From Tessaracoccus sp. (GTDB lineage Bacteria; Actinomycetota; Actinomycetes; Propionibacteriales; Propionibacteriaceae): DNA of 64,000 bases. Location: the NCBI RefSeq assembly GCF_016714275.1, contig NZ_JADJNP010000001.1:1612001-1676000 (forward strand). The letters run 5' to 3'. This document shows positions 35,146 to 44,775 of this stretch, piece by piece; position 1 is the stretch's first letter; every line of letters starts with the position of its first letter. The position numbers and the translations under genes were made by a program. The notes beneath the pieces were generated by a model, which was given only the letters and a program-made list of their open reading frames with translations, did no database searches and was not told where the DNA came from.

Positions 35146-36321
35146 ATGACTGACCAGGACGGCGCCCTATCTGCCCAGCTGGACGCCGCCGGCGGGGCAC
35201 TGCCCGTGCTGTGGATCTGCGGAGCCCCGGGGTCCGGCAAGTCAGCGGTCGCGTGGGAGCTGTTCTGCAGCCGCGATGATGAACAGGTCGCCCACGTCGA
35301 TATCGACCAGCTCAAGATGCTCGCACCTGGGCCGAGCGACCCCTTCGATCTGGCTGTCGCCAACCTCGCCAGCATCGTTGACGTACATCGCGATCTTGGC
35401 ACCCAAGCGTTGATCGTCTGTGGCGTTATCGACCCGGATCAACTCCCGGTTCTGGAAGCCGGCGTAGCGGGGAAGGCCGTCGTGACGTGGTGTTGCGTGG
35501 ACGCCGACGACGACACGCTGGGCCGTCGCATCCGAGAGCGAGGCTGGCCCGAAGAACTGGTCGACATGGTCCTCGCCGATGCGCACGCCTGGCGGACTGC
35601 GCCGCTGGCCGCTCGCATCGACACCTCTGCCACGACTCCCGCCGACGCTGCAAGAACGGCCGATACGCTCCTGGCCCTGCGGCCTACCGCCACGGGCCAG
35701 GCGTCTCTGAGAGTCGAACCGGGCGACAGTAGTGACCTCGTGGTCATCTACGGGCCGCGCGCGGTGGGAAAGTCCACGATCTCGTGGGGCCTGTTCATGG
35801 ATTGCGCCGGCAGCGGCGAGCCAACCGGTTATCTCGACGCGGACCAGCTCGGGTTCATCCACGCCGACGGCGTAGTACGCGACGAACTGATCCAGCGCGC
35901 CGTTGTGTCCTTGAGGCAGAACTTCGCCGACGCCGGTGCCGTCCGAACCATTGTGAACGGCAATCTGACGCCGCCCCTGATCGCGACCCTCCGTGGGTCC
36001 CGGGCACGACTGGTGCACCTGGACGCACCGCGGGACGTACTCGCCGACCGCATCACCGCTCGCACCGGTGGGAACAGCGCCCGACTGGCTGGTGATGACC
36101 TGAAGGGTGCCAACAGCCACTCCCAGGCCGCGGTGCTCGCGCATGCTCTGCGGCAGCGTGGCGAGTACGCCGCAGTCGCCCTGCCGGTTTACGCCGTCGA
36201 TGTCAGCGGGGCTGACCCCGACGAGCACGTGCGAACGCTCCGCGATTCGCTGGCACGCAACCGGGCCGGCTCCTTCAGCGAGCCCCCTCGGCGGGTATCG
36301 ACCACGGCGAGTGTTGCGTGA
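35146..36321 (+). CDS. Protein with two tandem P-loop kinase-like domains
   Basis: 391 residues. Domain 1 has Walker A GAPGSGKSA near residue 26 and VDIDQLKML about 30 residues later; domain 2 has GPRAVGKST near residue 204 and LDADQLGFIH after it. The same D-x-D-Q layout occurs in both, so the protein looks like an internal duplication of an AAA_33/gluconate-kinase-like fold. A TAGCCT box lies six bases before the ATG, suggesting leaderless expression. Its stop overlaps the start of a third such domain encoded next. The substrate is unknown; small-molecule or nucleotide phosphorylation is the family theme. It lies in a patch with repeats and IS remnants. Confidence 0.65.
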   Translation: MTDQDGALSAQLDAAGGALPVLWICGAPGSGKSAVAWELFCSRDDEQVAHVDIDQLKMLAPGPSDPFDLAVANLASIVDVHRDLGTQALIVCGVIDPDQLPVLEAGVAGKAVVTWCCVDADDDTLGRRIRERGWPEELVDMVLADAHAWRTAPLAARIDTSATTPADAARTADTLLALRPTATGQASLRVEPGDSSDLVVIYGPRAVGKSTISWGLFMDCAGSGEPTGYLDADQLGFIHADGVVRDELIQRAVVSLRQNFADAGAVRTIVNGNLTPPLIATLRGSRARLVHLDAPRDVLADRITARTGGNSARLAGDDLKGANSHSQAAVLAHALRQRGEYAAVALPVYAVDVSGADPDEHVRTLRDSLARNRAGSFSEPPRRVSTTASVA

Positions 36322-36857
36322 TCATCACCGGGGCGCCCGCGAGTGGCAAGAGCACGCTGGCGCGTCGGCTCGCCGAGCATCTGGAACGCTCCGCATGGCT
36401 GGGCGGGGACCAGATCCACTCGCTCGTCGTCGGGGGCCGCGTGTGGGCGCTGGGGGAGCCGAAAGACGAGGCCGACCGTCAGACTCGCCTGGGCAACCAG
36501 AACCTCGTCGCTCTGGCGAAGAACTGCGCCGAGGCCGGCTTCACGCCGGTCGTCGACTGGATCATCCCAGACGGCGAGCAGCTGGCCCAGTTCGTCGAAG
36601 GGCTCGCATCGCTACCGATATGGCTCATCGCCCTCGACCCAGGAGCCGAGGCCTGCCGCGAGCGGAATCTGCAACGTGACGACCCGTTCGACTTCAACGG
36701 GCATGACGAACTCGTCGACGATATGAGAGCTGTTTTCGGATCCAACGCATGGTGGATCGCCTCGACCGACCAAAGTGCTGACGAAACACTCCGACTAATC
36801 CTGGACAAGGGTCGCGCCAACCACCGCAACGGCGTGGACCCGTCTGGGCGGGAGTGA
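36318..36857 (+). CDS. Single-domain P-loop kinase paired with the tandem kinase
   Basis: 179 residues from a GTG that overlaps the previous stop (GTGA). Walker A GAPASGKSTLA near residue 5, then LGGDQIHSLVVGGRVWALG with the same D-Q element as its neighbour, VVDWIIPDGEQ, and an ERNLQRDD lid-like segment. It belongs to the AAA_33-type small kinases. Since both genes are translationally coupled and share motifs, they probably act in one pathway or complex. I do not recognise a characterised relative. Confidence 0.65.
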   Translation: MIITGAPASGKSTLARRLAEHLERSAWLGGDQIHSLVVGGRVWALGEPKDEADRQTRLGNQNLVALAKNCAEAGFTPVVDWIIPDGEQLAQFVEGLASLPIWLIALDPGAEACRERNLQRDDPFDFNGHDELVDDMRAVFGSNAWWIASTDQSADETLRLILDKGRANHRNGVDPSGRE

Positions 36858-36910
36858 CTCCAGGACGCCGACGAGCGGCCGTCGCCCCGAGTTCCACGGA
36901 ATGCCGATCT

Positions 36911-36927
36911 GACAGCACTTATCCGTC
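36911..36927 (+). repeat. 17-bp repeat GACAGCACTTATCCGTC, copy 3
   Basis: Exact match to copy 1 in the opposite orientation. It lies 54 bases after the kinase pair and about 100 bases before the IS3 remnant, so the kinase genes lie between copies 2 and 3. The bases from 36928 to 37032 contain no gene. Confidence 0.7.
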
Positions 36928-37032
36928 AACACCGCCGAAGGCGGCGGAGGAGCAGCACGGATTAGCCCGGCAGAAACCCGGCGAAGTGGTGCAACCCGCC
37001 ACGTTTCTGAAATAATTAACCAGTAGCGGGTT

Positions 37033-37314
37033 TTAATTGTCCTCATCCGGGCTGGTCTGTTTGGGTTGATTGTGCCGCATGGCGCGGCGGGTGGCAATGC
37101 GGGTCGCGCGGGCGTCGGCTAGGCCGTCGCGGCGGGCCTTGCGGATCGCGTCGCCGCGGCCGTAGTGCTCGTCGGCGGGGGTGACGTAGCCGATGCCCTC
37201 GTGGAGTCTGACGTTGTTGTAGTGCTCTCTTCTGGCGTCTAGTTCGGTGCGCATGACGGCGGGGTCGTCGATGGTGTCCAGGTGTGGGTGTTCGGTCTTG
37301 AGGTGGCCGAAGAA
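37033..37314 (-). pseudogene. C-terminal remnant of an older IS3-family transposase
   Basis: Reading from 37314 downward, the frame opens with FFGHLKTEHPHLDTIDDPAV and continues through EHYNNVRLHEGIGYVTPADE to a stop at 37033. This is the end of an IS3-type rve transposase, after the last catalytic Glu. The homology begins exactly at the first base left of the intact IS (37315), so the younger element landed in this one, and everything upstream of the join has been lost or moved. Confidence 0.8.
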
Positions 37315-37385
37315 TGTCGCGCGTCAGACTATGTGGCAGGGGTAGTTAGTTGCTGAGGCAACGCCCCTATCGAAAGGTCTGAGTC

Positions 37386-37703
37386 ATGAGTCGTCCCCCG
37401 ACGATCCCGGTGGAGAAGAAGCTCCGCATTGTGTTGTCCGTGCTGCAGGGTGAGATCTCGATCGCTGAGGCGGCCCGTCGTGAGAAGGTGTCCGAGCAGG
37501 CGATCGGGAACTGGAAGCGTCAGTTCCTCGAGGGCGGGAGGGCCGGCATCGAGGCGGGCAAGTCCAAGCCCTCGTCGCGGGAGCAGCAGCTTCAGGACGA
37601 GGTCGCCGAGCTGACCCAGGCCCTCGGCGAGGCGGCGGTCGAGATCCGTGTGTGGAAGAAGAGTGCCGAGGGCCGTCTGGGCCCTTCGAGGACCTCGAGG
37701 TGA
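37386..37703 (+). CDS. IS3-family transposase OrfA (HTH subunit)
   Basis: 105 residues. The helix-turn-helix IAEAARREKVSEQAIGNWKR near residues 25-45 is followed by a heptad-rich segment REQQLQDEVAELTQALGEAA, the dimerising coiled coil of OrfA. It ends with a TGA at 37701, and the next frame in phase is OrfB. The codons before OrfB read PFEDLEVIRVAVG in the +1 frame, a stretch usually belonging to the junction of this IS group. Confidence 0.85.
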   Translation: MSRPPTIPVEKKLRIVLSVLQGEISIAEAARREKVSEQAIGNWKRQFLEGGRAGIEAGKSKPSSREQQLQDEVAELTQALGEAAVEIRVWKKSAEGRLGPSRTSR

Positions 37704-37706
37704 TCC

Positions 37707-38651
37707 GTGTGGCAGTCGGGCATGTCGACCGCGAGGTTCTGCAAGCTGATCGACATGCCCGAGCGGACCTGGCGGCGCTGGCAGGCCAAGGTGAAGACCG
37801 AACGGCCGGTGAAGGGTCCGTGGCCGCAGCCGGCGCGGGACGCGGCCCGGCCGCTGGTCACCGCGCATGCGTTGAAGAAGCCGGAGTGGGGGCATCGGAA
37901 GATCTGGGCGATGACCCGCCACGACGGGCATAAAGTGTCGCAGGCAACCGTGCTGCGGCTGCTGCGCGATGACGGGCTGATCCTGCCGTCCGAATATCAG
38001 AAGCAGCGTCGGGAGCTGGCGAAGGACCGCAAGGCCGCGTTCGCGAGGAACCCGACGGGACCGAATCAGGTGTGGCAGCTGGACTTCAGCGAGTTCGAGA
38101 CCACCACCGGCGGGACGTGGCGGATCGCGGGGTGCCGGGACTGGTTCTCCAAGGTCGAGCATCCGTTTCACACGTCACCGACGGCGAATCAGCATGACGC
38201 GATCGCCGCGATCGAGCTCGCCCTCGCCGACTACGAGGTCATGTTCGGGCACCCGCTCATCGACCAGTGCGAGGTCGATGCCGAGACGGGAGAGCTACTG
38301 CCCGTCGTCACGATCGTCACGGACAACGGCGGCCCGTTCCGGTCGCTGAACTTCGAGCTGTTCATCATGCGCCACCCCGAGCTGCGGCACGTCCGCACCC
38401 GAGTGAAATCGCCCGGGCAGAACGGGTCACGCGAACGCGGGTTCGGGACGCTGAAGTACGAGCGGCTGTTCCTCGACGACATCCCCGACGCGCTCACGCT
38501 CGTCGAACGCGCCGAGGACTACCGCATCGAGTACAACGAGATCCGCCCGCACGAGGCCATCGCCTGGAACCGGCCGATGGAGGTGCACCTGGGCCTGGCC
38601 GACCCCACCATCCCCAACTTCGAAAGAGAAGAAATCCTGCCAACTACTTGA
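37707..38651 (+). CDS. IS3-family transposase OrfB (DDE integrase)
   Basis: 314 residues from a GTG three bases after the OrfA stop; an ATG at 37725 (MSTARFCKLIDMPERTWRRW) is the other likely start. The rve core carries the DDE triad: QLDFSEFET, VTDNGGPF and the Glu in RERGFGTLKYE. The stop overlaps the right terminal repeat. It lies in phase with OrfA with one TGA between, rather than in the usual -1 frame, so it may be expressed by re-initiation, or the junction is slightly damaged. Confidence 0.85.
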   Translation: MWQSGMSTARFCKLIDMPERTWRRWQAKVKTERPVKGPWPQPARDAARPLVTAHALKKPEWGHRKIWAMTRHDGHKVSQATVLRLLRDDGLILPSEYQKQRRELAKDRKAAFARNPTGPNQVWQLDFSEFETTTGGTWRIAGCRDWFSKVEHPFHTSPTANQHDAIAAIELALADYEVMFGHPLIDQCEVDAETGELLPVVTIVTDNGGPFRSLNFELFIMRHPELRHVRTRVKSPGQNGSRERGFGTLKYERLFLDDIPDALTLVERAEDYRIEYNEIRPHEAIAWNRPMEVHLGLADPTIPNFEREEILPTT

Positions 38652-38661
38652 CGCGGGACAA

Positions 38662-38718
38662 GGCCGCACCACCCTCGCCCGCCTCCTCAACACCGACTTG
38701 GAGGCCCACCATGCCTGA
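38662..38718 (+). pseudogene. Last 18 codons of an ECF-type sigma factor gene
   Basis: Directly right of the IS end the frame reads GRTTLARLLNTDLEAHHA and a TGA that overlaps the ATG of the next gene. The position, the overlap and the next gene (a membrane protein with a basic N-terminus) match the sigma factor/partner gene pairs of actinobacteria. The 5' part of the gene is missing, so the sigma factor is lost here unless it lies elsewhere. The identification rests on context and a short tail, so it is moderate. Confidence 0.5.
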
Positions 38719-39637
38719 CCGCATCCCCCAACTCGACGACCTCGCCACCGCCGCAAAGGAGACCCCCATGCTGTCCCCAGCAGAGATCCGACGCCGCGGC
38801 GACCGCCGCCGCGCCACCCGCCACACCACCAGCGCCATCGCCGCCGTCCTCGCCCTCACAGTTGGCGGTGTGACCGTATGGAACAGCCCCCTCCTCGACA
38901 ACATCCGCACCCCCCAATGGGCGGCCCCGGGACCCACAACACCAACCACCCAGACGCCGCTGAACCCGCTCACCTCACCTTCGCAGCCGGCCGACCCCAC
39001 GGGCTCCCCTGTCGCGCCCGCAGTCATCCCTCCGACCTGGGCCAACCTGCCGACCGCGGAGATCTTCAACGCCCGCCAGCAGGCCCCGTGGGTGTCCCTC
39101 GTCGGCGAGTTCGAGGGCGAAGGCGAGTCCGGCCGGGGTTACTGCGATCCGGGCCGCATCTACGGCACGCCGAGTACGGAACTAGTGAGGGTCTTCGGCT
39201 CACCCGAAGCGGAGATCAGCGAGTCCATCTGGGCCACCGTGCTGGGTTACCCGTCGGTCGAGCGTGCCGAGCAGGCGTTCGCCACGCTGCGCGACGGCGT
39301 CGCGAACTGCCCCGAACGCATCGAGCAGATCGGCAAGTACCCGAACCCCAAGGGCTACGACAACACCGCCGACCTGCCGTTCGACCCGGAGTGGGCCGGT
39401 GGCGCCCCCACCGACCACGCGTTCCTGACCAGCGTCGGAATGGACCCGCCGGGTGAGTTCGGCGGCCTGTTCTCCGACACCCTGCTGGTACGCGCCGGCG
39501 ACCGCGTGCTGTGGGTGACCCAGGACGTCTACGGCCCGGACCACAACTGCTCCATCGCGCCCGACGACGAACACATTCCCGAGCAGTGCCTGATCCCGGC
39601 CGCTATGCAAGAGACGGTCGAAACCCTGGTCAAGTAA
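38711..39637 (+). CDS. Single-pass membrane protein, probable sigma-factor partner
   Basis: 308 residues. The cytoplasmic N-terminus (about 40 residues, MPDRIPQLDDLATAAKE and a RRRGDRRRATR basic patch) leads to one membrane helix TSAIAAVLALTVGGVTVW, then a Pro/Thr-rich spacer and an outside domain of about 220 residues with three cysteines (YCDPG, VANCPER, HNCSI plus EQCLIP makes four). It lacks a clear zinc-binding anti-sigma motif. Layout and coupling suggest it worked with the truncated sigma factor. The IS removes its normal promoter, so expression would now depend on the IS. Confidence 0.6.
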   Translation: MPDRIPQLDDLATAAKETPMLSPAEIRRRGDRRRATRHTTSAIAAVLALTVGGVTVWNSPLLDNIRTPQWAAPGPTTPTTQTPLNPLTSPSQPADPTGSPVAPAVIPPTWANLPTAEIFNARQQAPWVSLVGEFEGEGESGRGYCDPGRIYGTPSTELVRVFGSPEAEISESIWATVLGYPSVERAEQAFATLRDGVANCPERIEQIGKYPNPKGYDNTADLPFDPEWAGGAPTDHAFLTSVGMDPPGEFGGLFSDTLLVRAGDRVLWVTQDVYGPDHNCSIAPDDEHIPEQCLIPAAMQETVETLVK

Positions 39638-39653
39638 CCGCCTCCCCCGGAGC

Positions 39654-39691
39654 CACACGGGCCCCAGCGCTCAGCGCTCAGGGCCCGTGTG
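39654..39691. terminator. Bidirectional hairpin between convergent genes
   Basis: CACACGGGCCC (39654-39664) is an exact inverted match of GGGCCCGTGTG (39681-39691), with an inner stem AGCGC/GCGCT. It lies between the stops of the membrane protein gene and ettA. No T-run, but an 11-bp GC stem is the usual high-GC terminator form. Confidence 0.65.
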
Positions 39692-39699
39692 TGCTGCCG

Positions 39700-41379
<1,680 letters not shown>

Positions 41380-41449
41380 TTTTGAGCTAGCTCCCTTTCG
41401 CGTAGACCGCGTGCCAGTATGCCAGCTTGTCGCCGCGAACCCCGATTCG

Positions 41450-43051
41450 TCAGAGGAGGGCGTCGACGGCCCTCCTGGCAGCTGCGTGCGCGGCGACGAC
41501 CTCCTCGGCTGGGGCGAGCACCCGCTCCCTCGCCACCTCCGCGACCGACGCCTCCAGCGCCTTCCGTGCCCGCCGCGCCGCGCCGTTCGCCGAGGCGCCG
41601 ATGATCAGCTGCGAAACCCCCGACAGCGCGATGCCCGCCACGACGCCCCCGAGCACGAGGACGGTGGCCATCGGGACGCGCAGCCCGCCCTCGGGACCGA
41701 CGGGGTAGGTCGCGAACGGCGGGAGGCCGAAGTAGTTCAGGATCGCGTTGAGGGTCAGCCACAGCGCGCCCACCGCGACGGCGGCGATCAGCACCCACTG
41801 CGTGGCGCGGATGATATGCCACCAGGCGGGCGTTCGCCCCACCTTGAGGTCGGTGGTGACGACGGCGTGGTCGAGGTCGGCGGATAGCGTGCGCTCGGCG
41901 GCGCGCACGACGTCGAACACGCCCCGCGCCCACGCGGGCGGAAGGCCCTCGCCCATCCGTTCGGACACCTCGCGGAGCCCCATGGCGAGCTGCGCGCCGG
42001 AGCTGGCGGAGCGCGCCGGCAGCGAACTGTGGTCGACGATCGCCTCCCCCGTCGTCAGCTCCTTCGGTGCACCGCCCAGCCGCAGGCGCTTCAGCGGGTC
42101 CGGGCGCAGCCGCCCGACCCACGACACCATCGGCCACCCCGTCGCCAGGTGCCCGCGATGCTTCACCGAGCCCCGCACGGCATCCACCACCACGGGAACG
42201 CCCGCCGCGGCGGACAGCTGCGCCACGAGCACCGCCACCCCGGGCTCGCCCGCGCCCTTCGGCCGTGGGGGGCCGACGGCGGCGTGCAGCTCGCGCGCGA
42301 TCGCCGCGACGTCGCCCGCCAGCCGCGCTGCGGCGGCACGCTTACCGGTGGCGATCCTGCCCAGCTGGGCACGCAGCTCCCCCACGCCCATCCCGGTAAC
42401 CGCGCTGGTGGGACGCAGCGTCACTACGGCCAGGCCGTTGTCGTCGAGGATGCGGCGGAGATGCGCGAGACAGTCGTCGAGCTGCGCGGGCGTCAGAAGG
42501 TCCGCGTGGTTGAGGACGACCGTCATGACCTCCGAGTGGCCCGCGAGCGGGCGCAGGTAGCGCTCGAAGATGGCGGCGTCGGCGTACTTCTGGGGGTCGA
42601 GGACCCAGACGAACTGGTCGACGAGCCGCACCATCCGGTCGACCTCGACGCGGTGGTCGGAGACCGTCGAGTCGTGGTCCGGGAGGTCGAGGAGGACGAC
42701 GTCGGCGAGGTCGGGCGACGGGGGCACGGCCTCACGGCGCCGCACGACGCCCAGCAGGTCGAGCAGTTCGGAGTTCGTGGCGGAGAAGCTGACAGCCAGC
42801 GTCCTCGACGTCGTCGGGCGGCGCGCGCCCTCCTGTGCGAGACGGGTCCCGCTCAGCGCGTTGAAAAGGCTGGACTTGCCGGATCCCGTGGCGCCGCCGA
42901 GCGCGACAACTGTCTGCGGGCCTGCGGCGAGGCGGCGGTCCGCGTGGTCAAGCACGCCGAGCGCACGGGCGGTGAGGTCGTCGGGAACGCGTCCAGCTGT
43001 CAGGTCGACGGCGCGGGCGAGCTGCTCCAGTTGGCGGGCGAGATCTGCCAT
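41450..43051 (-). CDS. Membrane-anchored P-loop GTPase (YfjP/dynamin-like pair, second member)
   Basis: 533 residues from the ATG at 43051, which overlaps the stop of the other GTPase gene. G1 is GGATGSGKSS near residues 52-61, G3 lies in DLPDHDS and G4 in NHAD. Two hydrophobic helices near residues 410-490 (WVLIAAVAVGALWLTLNAI and TVLVLGGVVAGIALSG) anchor the C-terminal part. The layout, with a partner GTPase next door, resembles bacterial dynamin-like or YfjP-type pairs, but no sequence proof of dynamin kinship is visible. Role unknown; membrane remodelling or stress is the usual suggestion. Confidence 0.7.
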   Translation of the reverse strand: MADLARQLEQLARAVDLTAGRVPDDLTARALGVLDHADRRLAAGPQTVVALGGATGSGKSSLFNALSGTRLAQEGARRPTTSRTLAVSFSATNSELLDLLGVVRRREAVPPSPDLADVVLLDLPDHDSTVSDHRVEVDRMVRLVDQFVWVLDPQKYADAAIFERYLRPLAGHSEVMTVVLNHADLLTPAQLDDCLAHLRRILDDNGLAVVTLRPTSAVTGMGVGELRAQLGRIATGKRAAAARLAGDVAAIARELHAAVGPPRPKGAGEPGVAVLVAQLSAAAGVPVVVDAVRGSVKHRGHLATGWPMVSWVGRLRPDPLKRLRLGGAPKELTTGEAIVDHSSLPARSASSGAQLAMGLREVSERMGEGLPPAWARGVFDVVRAAERTLSADLDHAVVTTDLKVGRTPAWWHIIRATQWVLIAAVAVGALWLTLNAILNYFGLPPFATYPVGPEGGLRVPMATVLVLGGVVAGIALSGVSQLIIGASANGAARRARKALEASVAEVARERVLAPAEEVVAAHAAARRAVDALL

Positions 43052-44775
43052 CAGCCCAGCTCCGGGGCGGTGAGGTCGTCGAAGGCCGCGCGGGCGCCGT
43101 CGCGGAGGGCGGAGGCCGCACTCTCGAGGCGGTCCGTGGCGTCGGCGTCGACGGCGAGCGCGTCGAGGATGGTGGTGAAGCGGGACGCCTCGTCGGCAAG
43201 GAGCCCCTCGACGCGGTCGGCGAGGCGGCGGCGCGCGAGGTCGGCTAGCCGGCGCACCGCATCCTCGCCGAACACGGCCTCCAGCAGTCGCTGGGCCAGC
43301 AGCGACGTGCCTCCGGCGATGCCGACCTCTGCCGTGGTGAGGCCGCCGGTCGATGCGAAGACCACGACGATGAGGGCCAGCCCCGCGAGGTTCGTGCCGA
43401 TGGCGAGGAACCGCGCCTTCATGCGCTTGCCGCGGCCCTGCTCGTTGACGAGCTCGATGACGTCGGCCTGCCACGCGCGCACCGCGTCGGCCGCCGCGGC
43501 GTGGAAACGCGACGAGGCGCGCTGCAGGCCGGGTTCCGCCGCGACGATGTCGCGGCCCCAGCGGGTGAGCGACCAGGCGGCGCAGGTCTCCTCGGCGGCG
43601 CGGTCGCCGGCTTCGCGGAGCACGGCGGTGAGCGTATCTGAGATGGCCGCCTGCATGGCCTCCTCCTTCGCCTCACCGCGGAACCAGCCACCGAGGCGGT
43701 CGCGCAGGCGGCCGATGCGCTCCTCGATCGAGCGCATGAACTCGCCGGTGCCGACGAGATCCTGCCAGCGGCTGAGGATCTCGCCGCGGAGCAGGGAGCC
43801 GTCGCCTGCGACGTCGGCGACCGTGGCGGCCGCGCGTTGGTAGGGGGCGACGGACTCGCGGCGCAGCTCCGCCAGTGCATCGCGCTGCCGCTGCACGCCG
43901 TCGATGAGCTCGTGCAGCTGCGTGTCGATCGAGCGGACGGTGCCCGCGAGCGACTGCACGGCCACCTGCGAGCGGGCCTCGGACTCGGCCGCCAGCTGGC
44001 TGAGCCACTGCTTCAGGCCGGAGACGTCGTCCGGCGGGAGCATGCCGTCTGAAGGCAGGGCGCGCTCCGCGACGGCGAACAGCCGGGCGCCGGCGAGCCC
44101 GCGTTCGGCGAGCATCTGGGAGAGGTGCCCCGAGACCTCGACGAGGGCGCTGGGCGGGCAGCGGTTGACGATGACGCTGATGACGGTGTTCCGGTGCGCG
44201 GCCTCCGAGAGGTATTCCCACGGCACGGCGTCGGCGTAGCGGGCGGCGGAGGTGACGAAGAGCCACAGGTCGGCGGCGAGGAGGAGCTGCCGAGCGAGGC
44301 TGCGGTTGTCATCGTCGATGGAGTCGATGTCGGGCGCGTCGAGCAGCGCGAGGCCGGGCGGGAGGCCGTCGAAGGCCATGATGTGGAGCGCGCGCGAGTC
44401 GTGCAGCTGGGCTTCCGTGCGCACCAAAGCCGGAAGGACCCGGTCGGAGCGGAACCAGGCCTCGTCGGCCGGGTGGCAGATAAGGACCGGCGACTTGGTC
44501 GTCGGACGCAGCACACCCGGCCTTGTGACCTGGGCGCGGAGCAGTGAGTTCACCAACGTCGACTTGCCCGCCCCCGTCGACCCTCCGACGACGGCCAGCA
44601 GCGGGGCGTCGAGGCTCGCGGCGCGCGGGATGAGGTAGTCGCGGGTCTGCTGGGTGAGCCCGCCGACGAGCTGGCGCAGGCCGTCGGCGCCCTCGATCGG
44701 CAGGGGGTACTGCGCGGCGGGCAGCGCGTCCTGGAGAGTGTTGAAGGCGGCGGCCAGCCGCTCGGCGCCGGTCAC
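43051..44775 (-). CDS. Membrane-anchored P-loop GTPase (first member of pair)
   Basis: 574 residues from the GTG at 44775 that overlaps the prsW-like stop (GTGA). G1 is VVGGSTGAGKSTLVNSLL near residue 65, G3 is in LLDAPDIDS and G4 resembles NRCP. A middle helical stretch of about 200 residues with heptad-rich parts is followed by one or two membrane helices (FLAIGTNLAGLALIVVVFAS). The start, the coupling and the partner at 41450 point to a heteromeric GTPase. The upstream frame extension covers prsW and is spurious. Confidence 0.72.
   Translation of the reverse strand: MTGAERLAAAFNTLQDALPAAQYPLPIEGADGLRQLVGGLTQQTRDYLIPRAASLDAPLLAVVGGSTGAGKSTLVNSLLRAQVTRPGVLRPTTKSPVLICHPADEAWFRSDRVLPALVRTEAQLHDSRALHIMAFDGLPPGLALLDAPDIDSIDDDNRSLARQLLLAADLWLFVTSAARYADAVPWEYLSEAAHRNTVISVIVNRCPPSALVEVSGHLSQMLAERGLAGARLFAVAERALPSDGMLPPDDVSGLKQWLSQLAAESEARSQVAVQSLAGTVRSIDTQLHELIDGVQRQRDALAELRRESVAPYQRAAATVADVAGDGSLLRGEILSRWQDLVGTGEFMRSIEERIGRLRDRLGGWFRGEAKEEAMQAAISDTLTAVLREAGDRAAEETCAAWSLTRWGRDIVAAEPGLQRASSRFHAAAADAVRAWQADVIELVNEQGRGKRMKARFLAIGTNLAGLALIVVVFASTGGLTTAEVGIAGGTSLLAQRLLEAVFGEDAVRRLADLARRRLADRVEGLLADEASRFTTILDALAVDADATDRLESAASALRDGARAAFDDLTAPELG

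Larger units (their letters stand above)
37315..38660 (+). mobile_element. IS3-family insertion sequence, about 1.35 kb
   Basis: TGTCGCGCGTCA at 37315-37326 and TGACGCGGGACA at 38649-38660 are imperfect terminal inverted repeats (TGTCNCGCGTCA), with further matching around TGGCAGG inside. Between them are orfA and orfB of an IS3-type transposase. No target-site duplication is visible: the left flank is an older transposase and the right flank is the end of a sigma-factor-like gene, so a deletion accompanied or followed insertion. Confidence 0.8.

Noticed and set aside
37701..37703. TGA between orfA and orfB as a selenocysteine codon
   Set aside because: IS3 transposases do not use selenocysteine and there is no following hairpin of the right kind.
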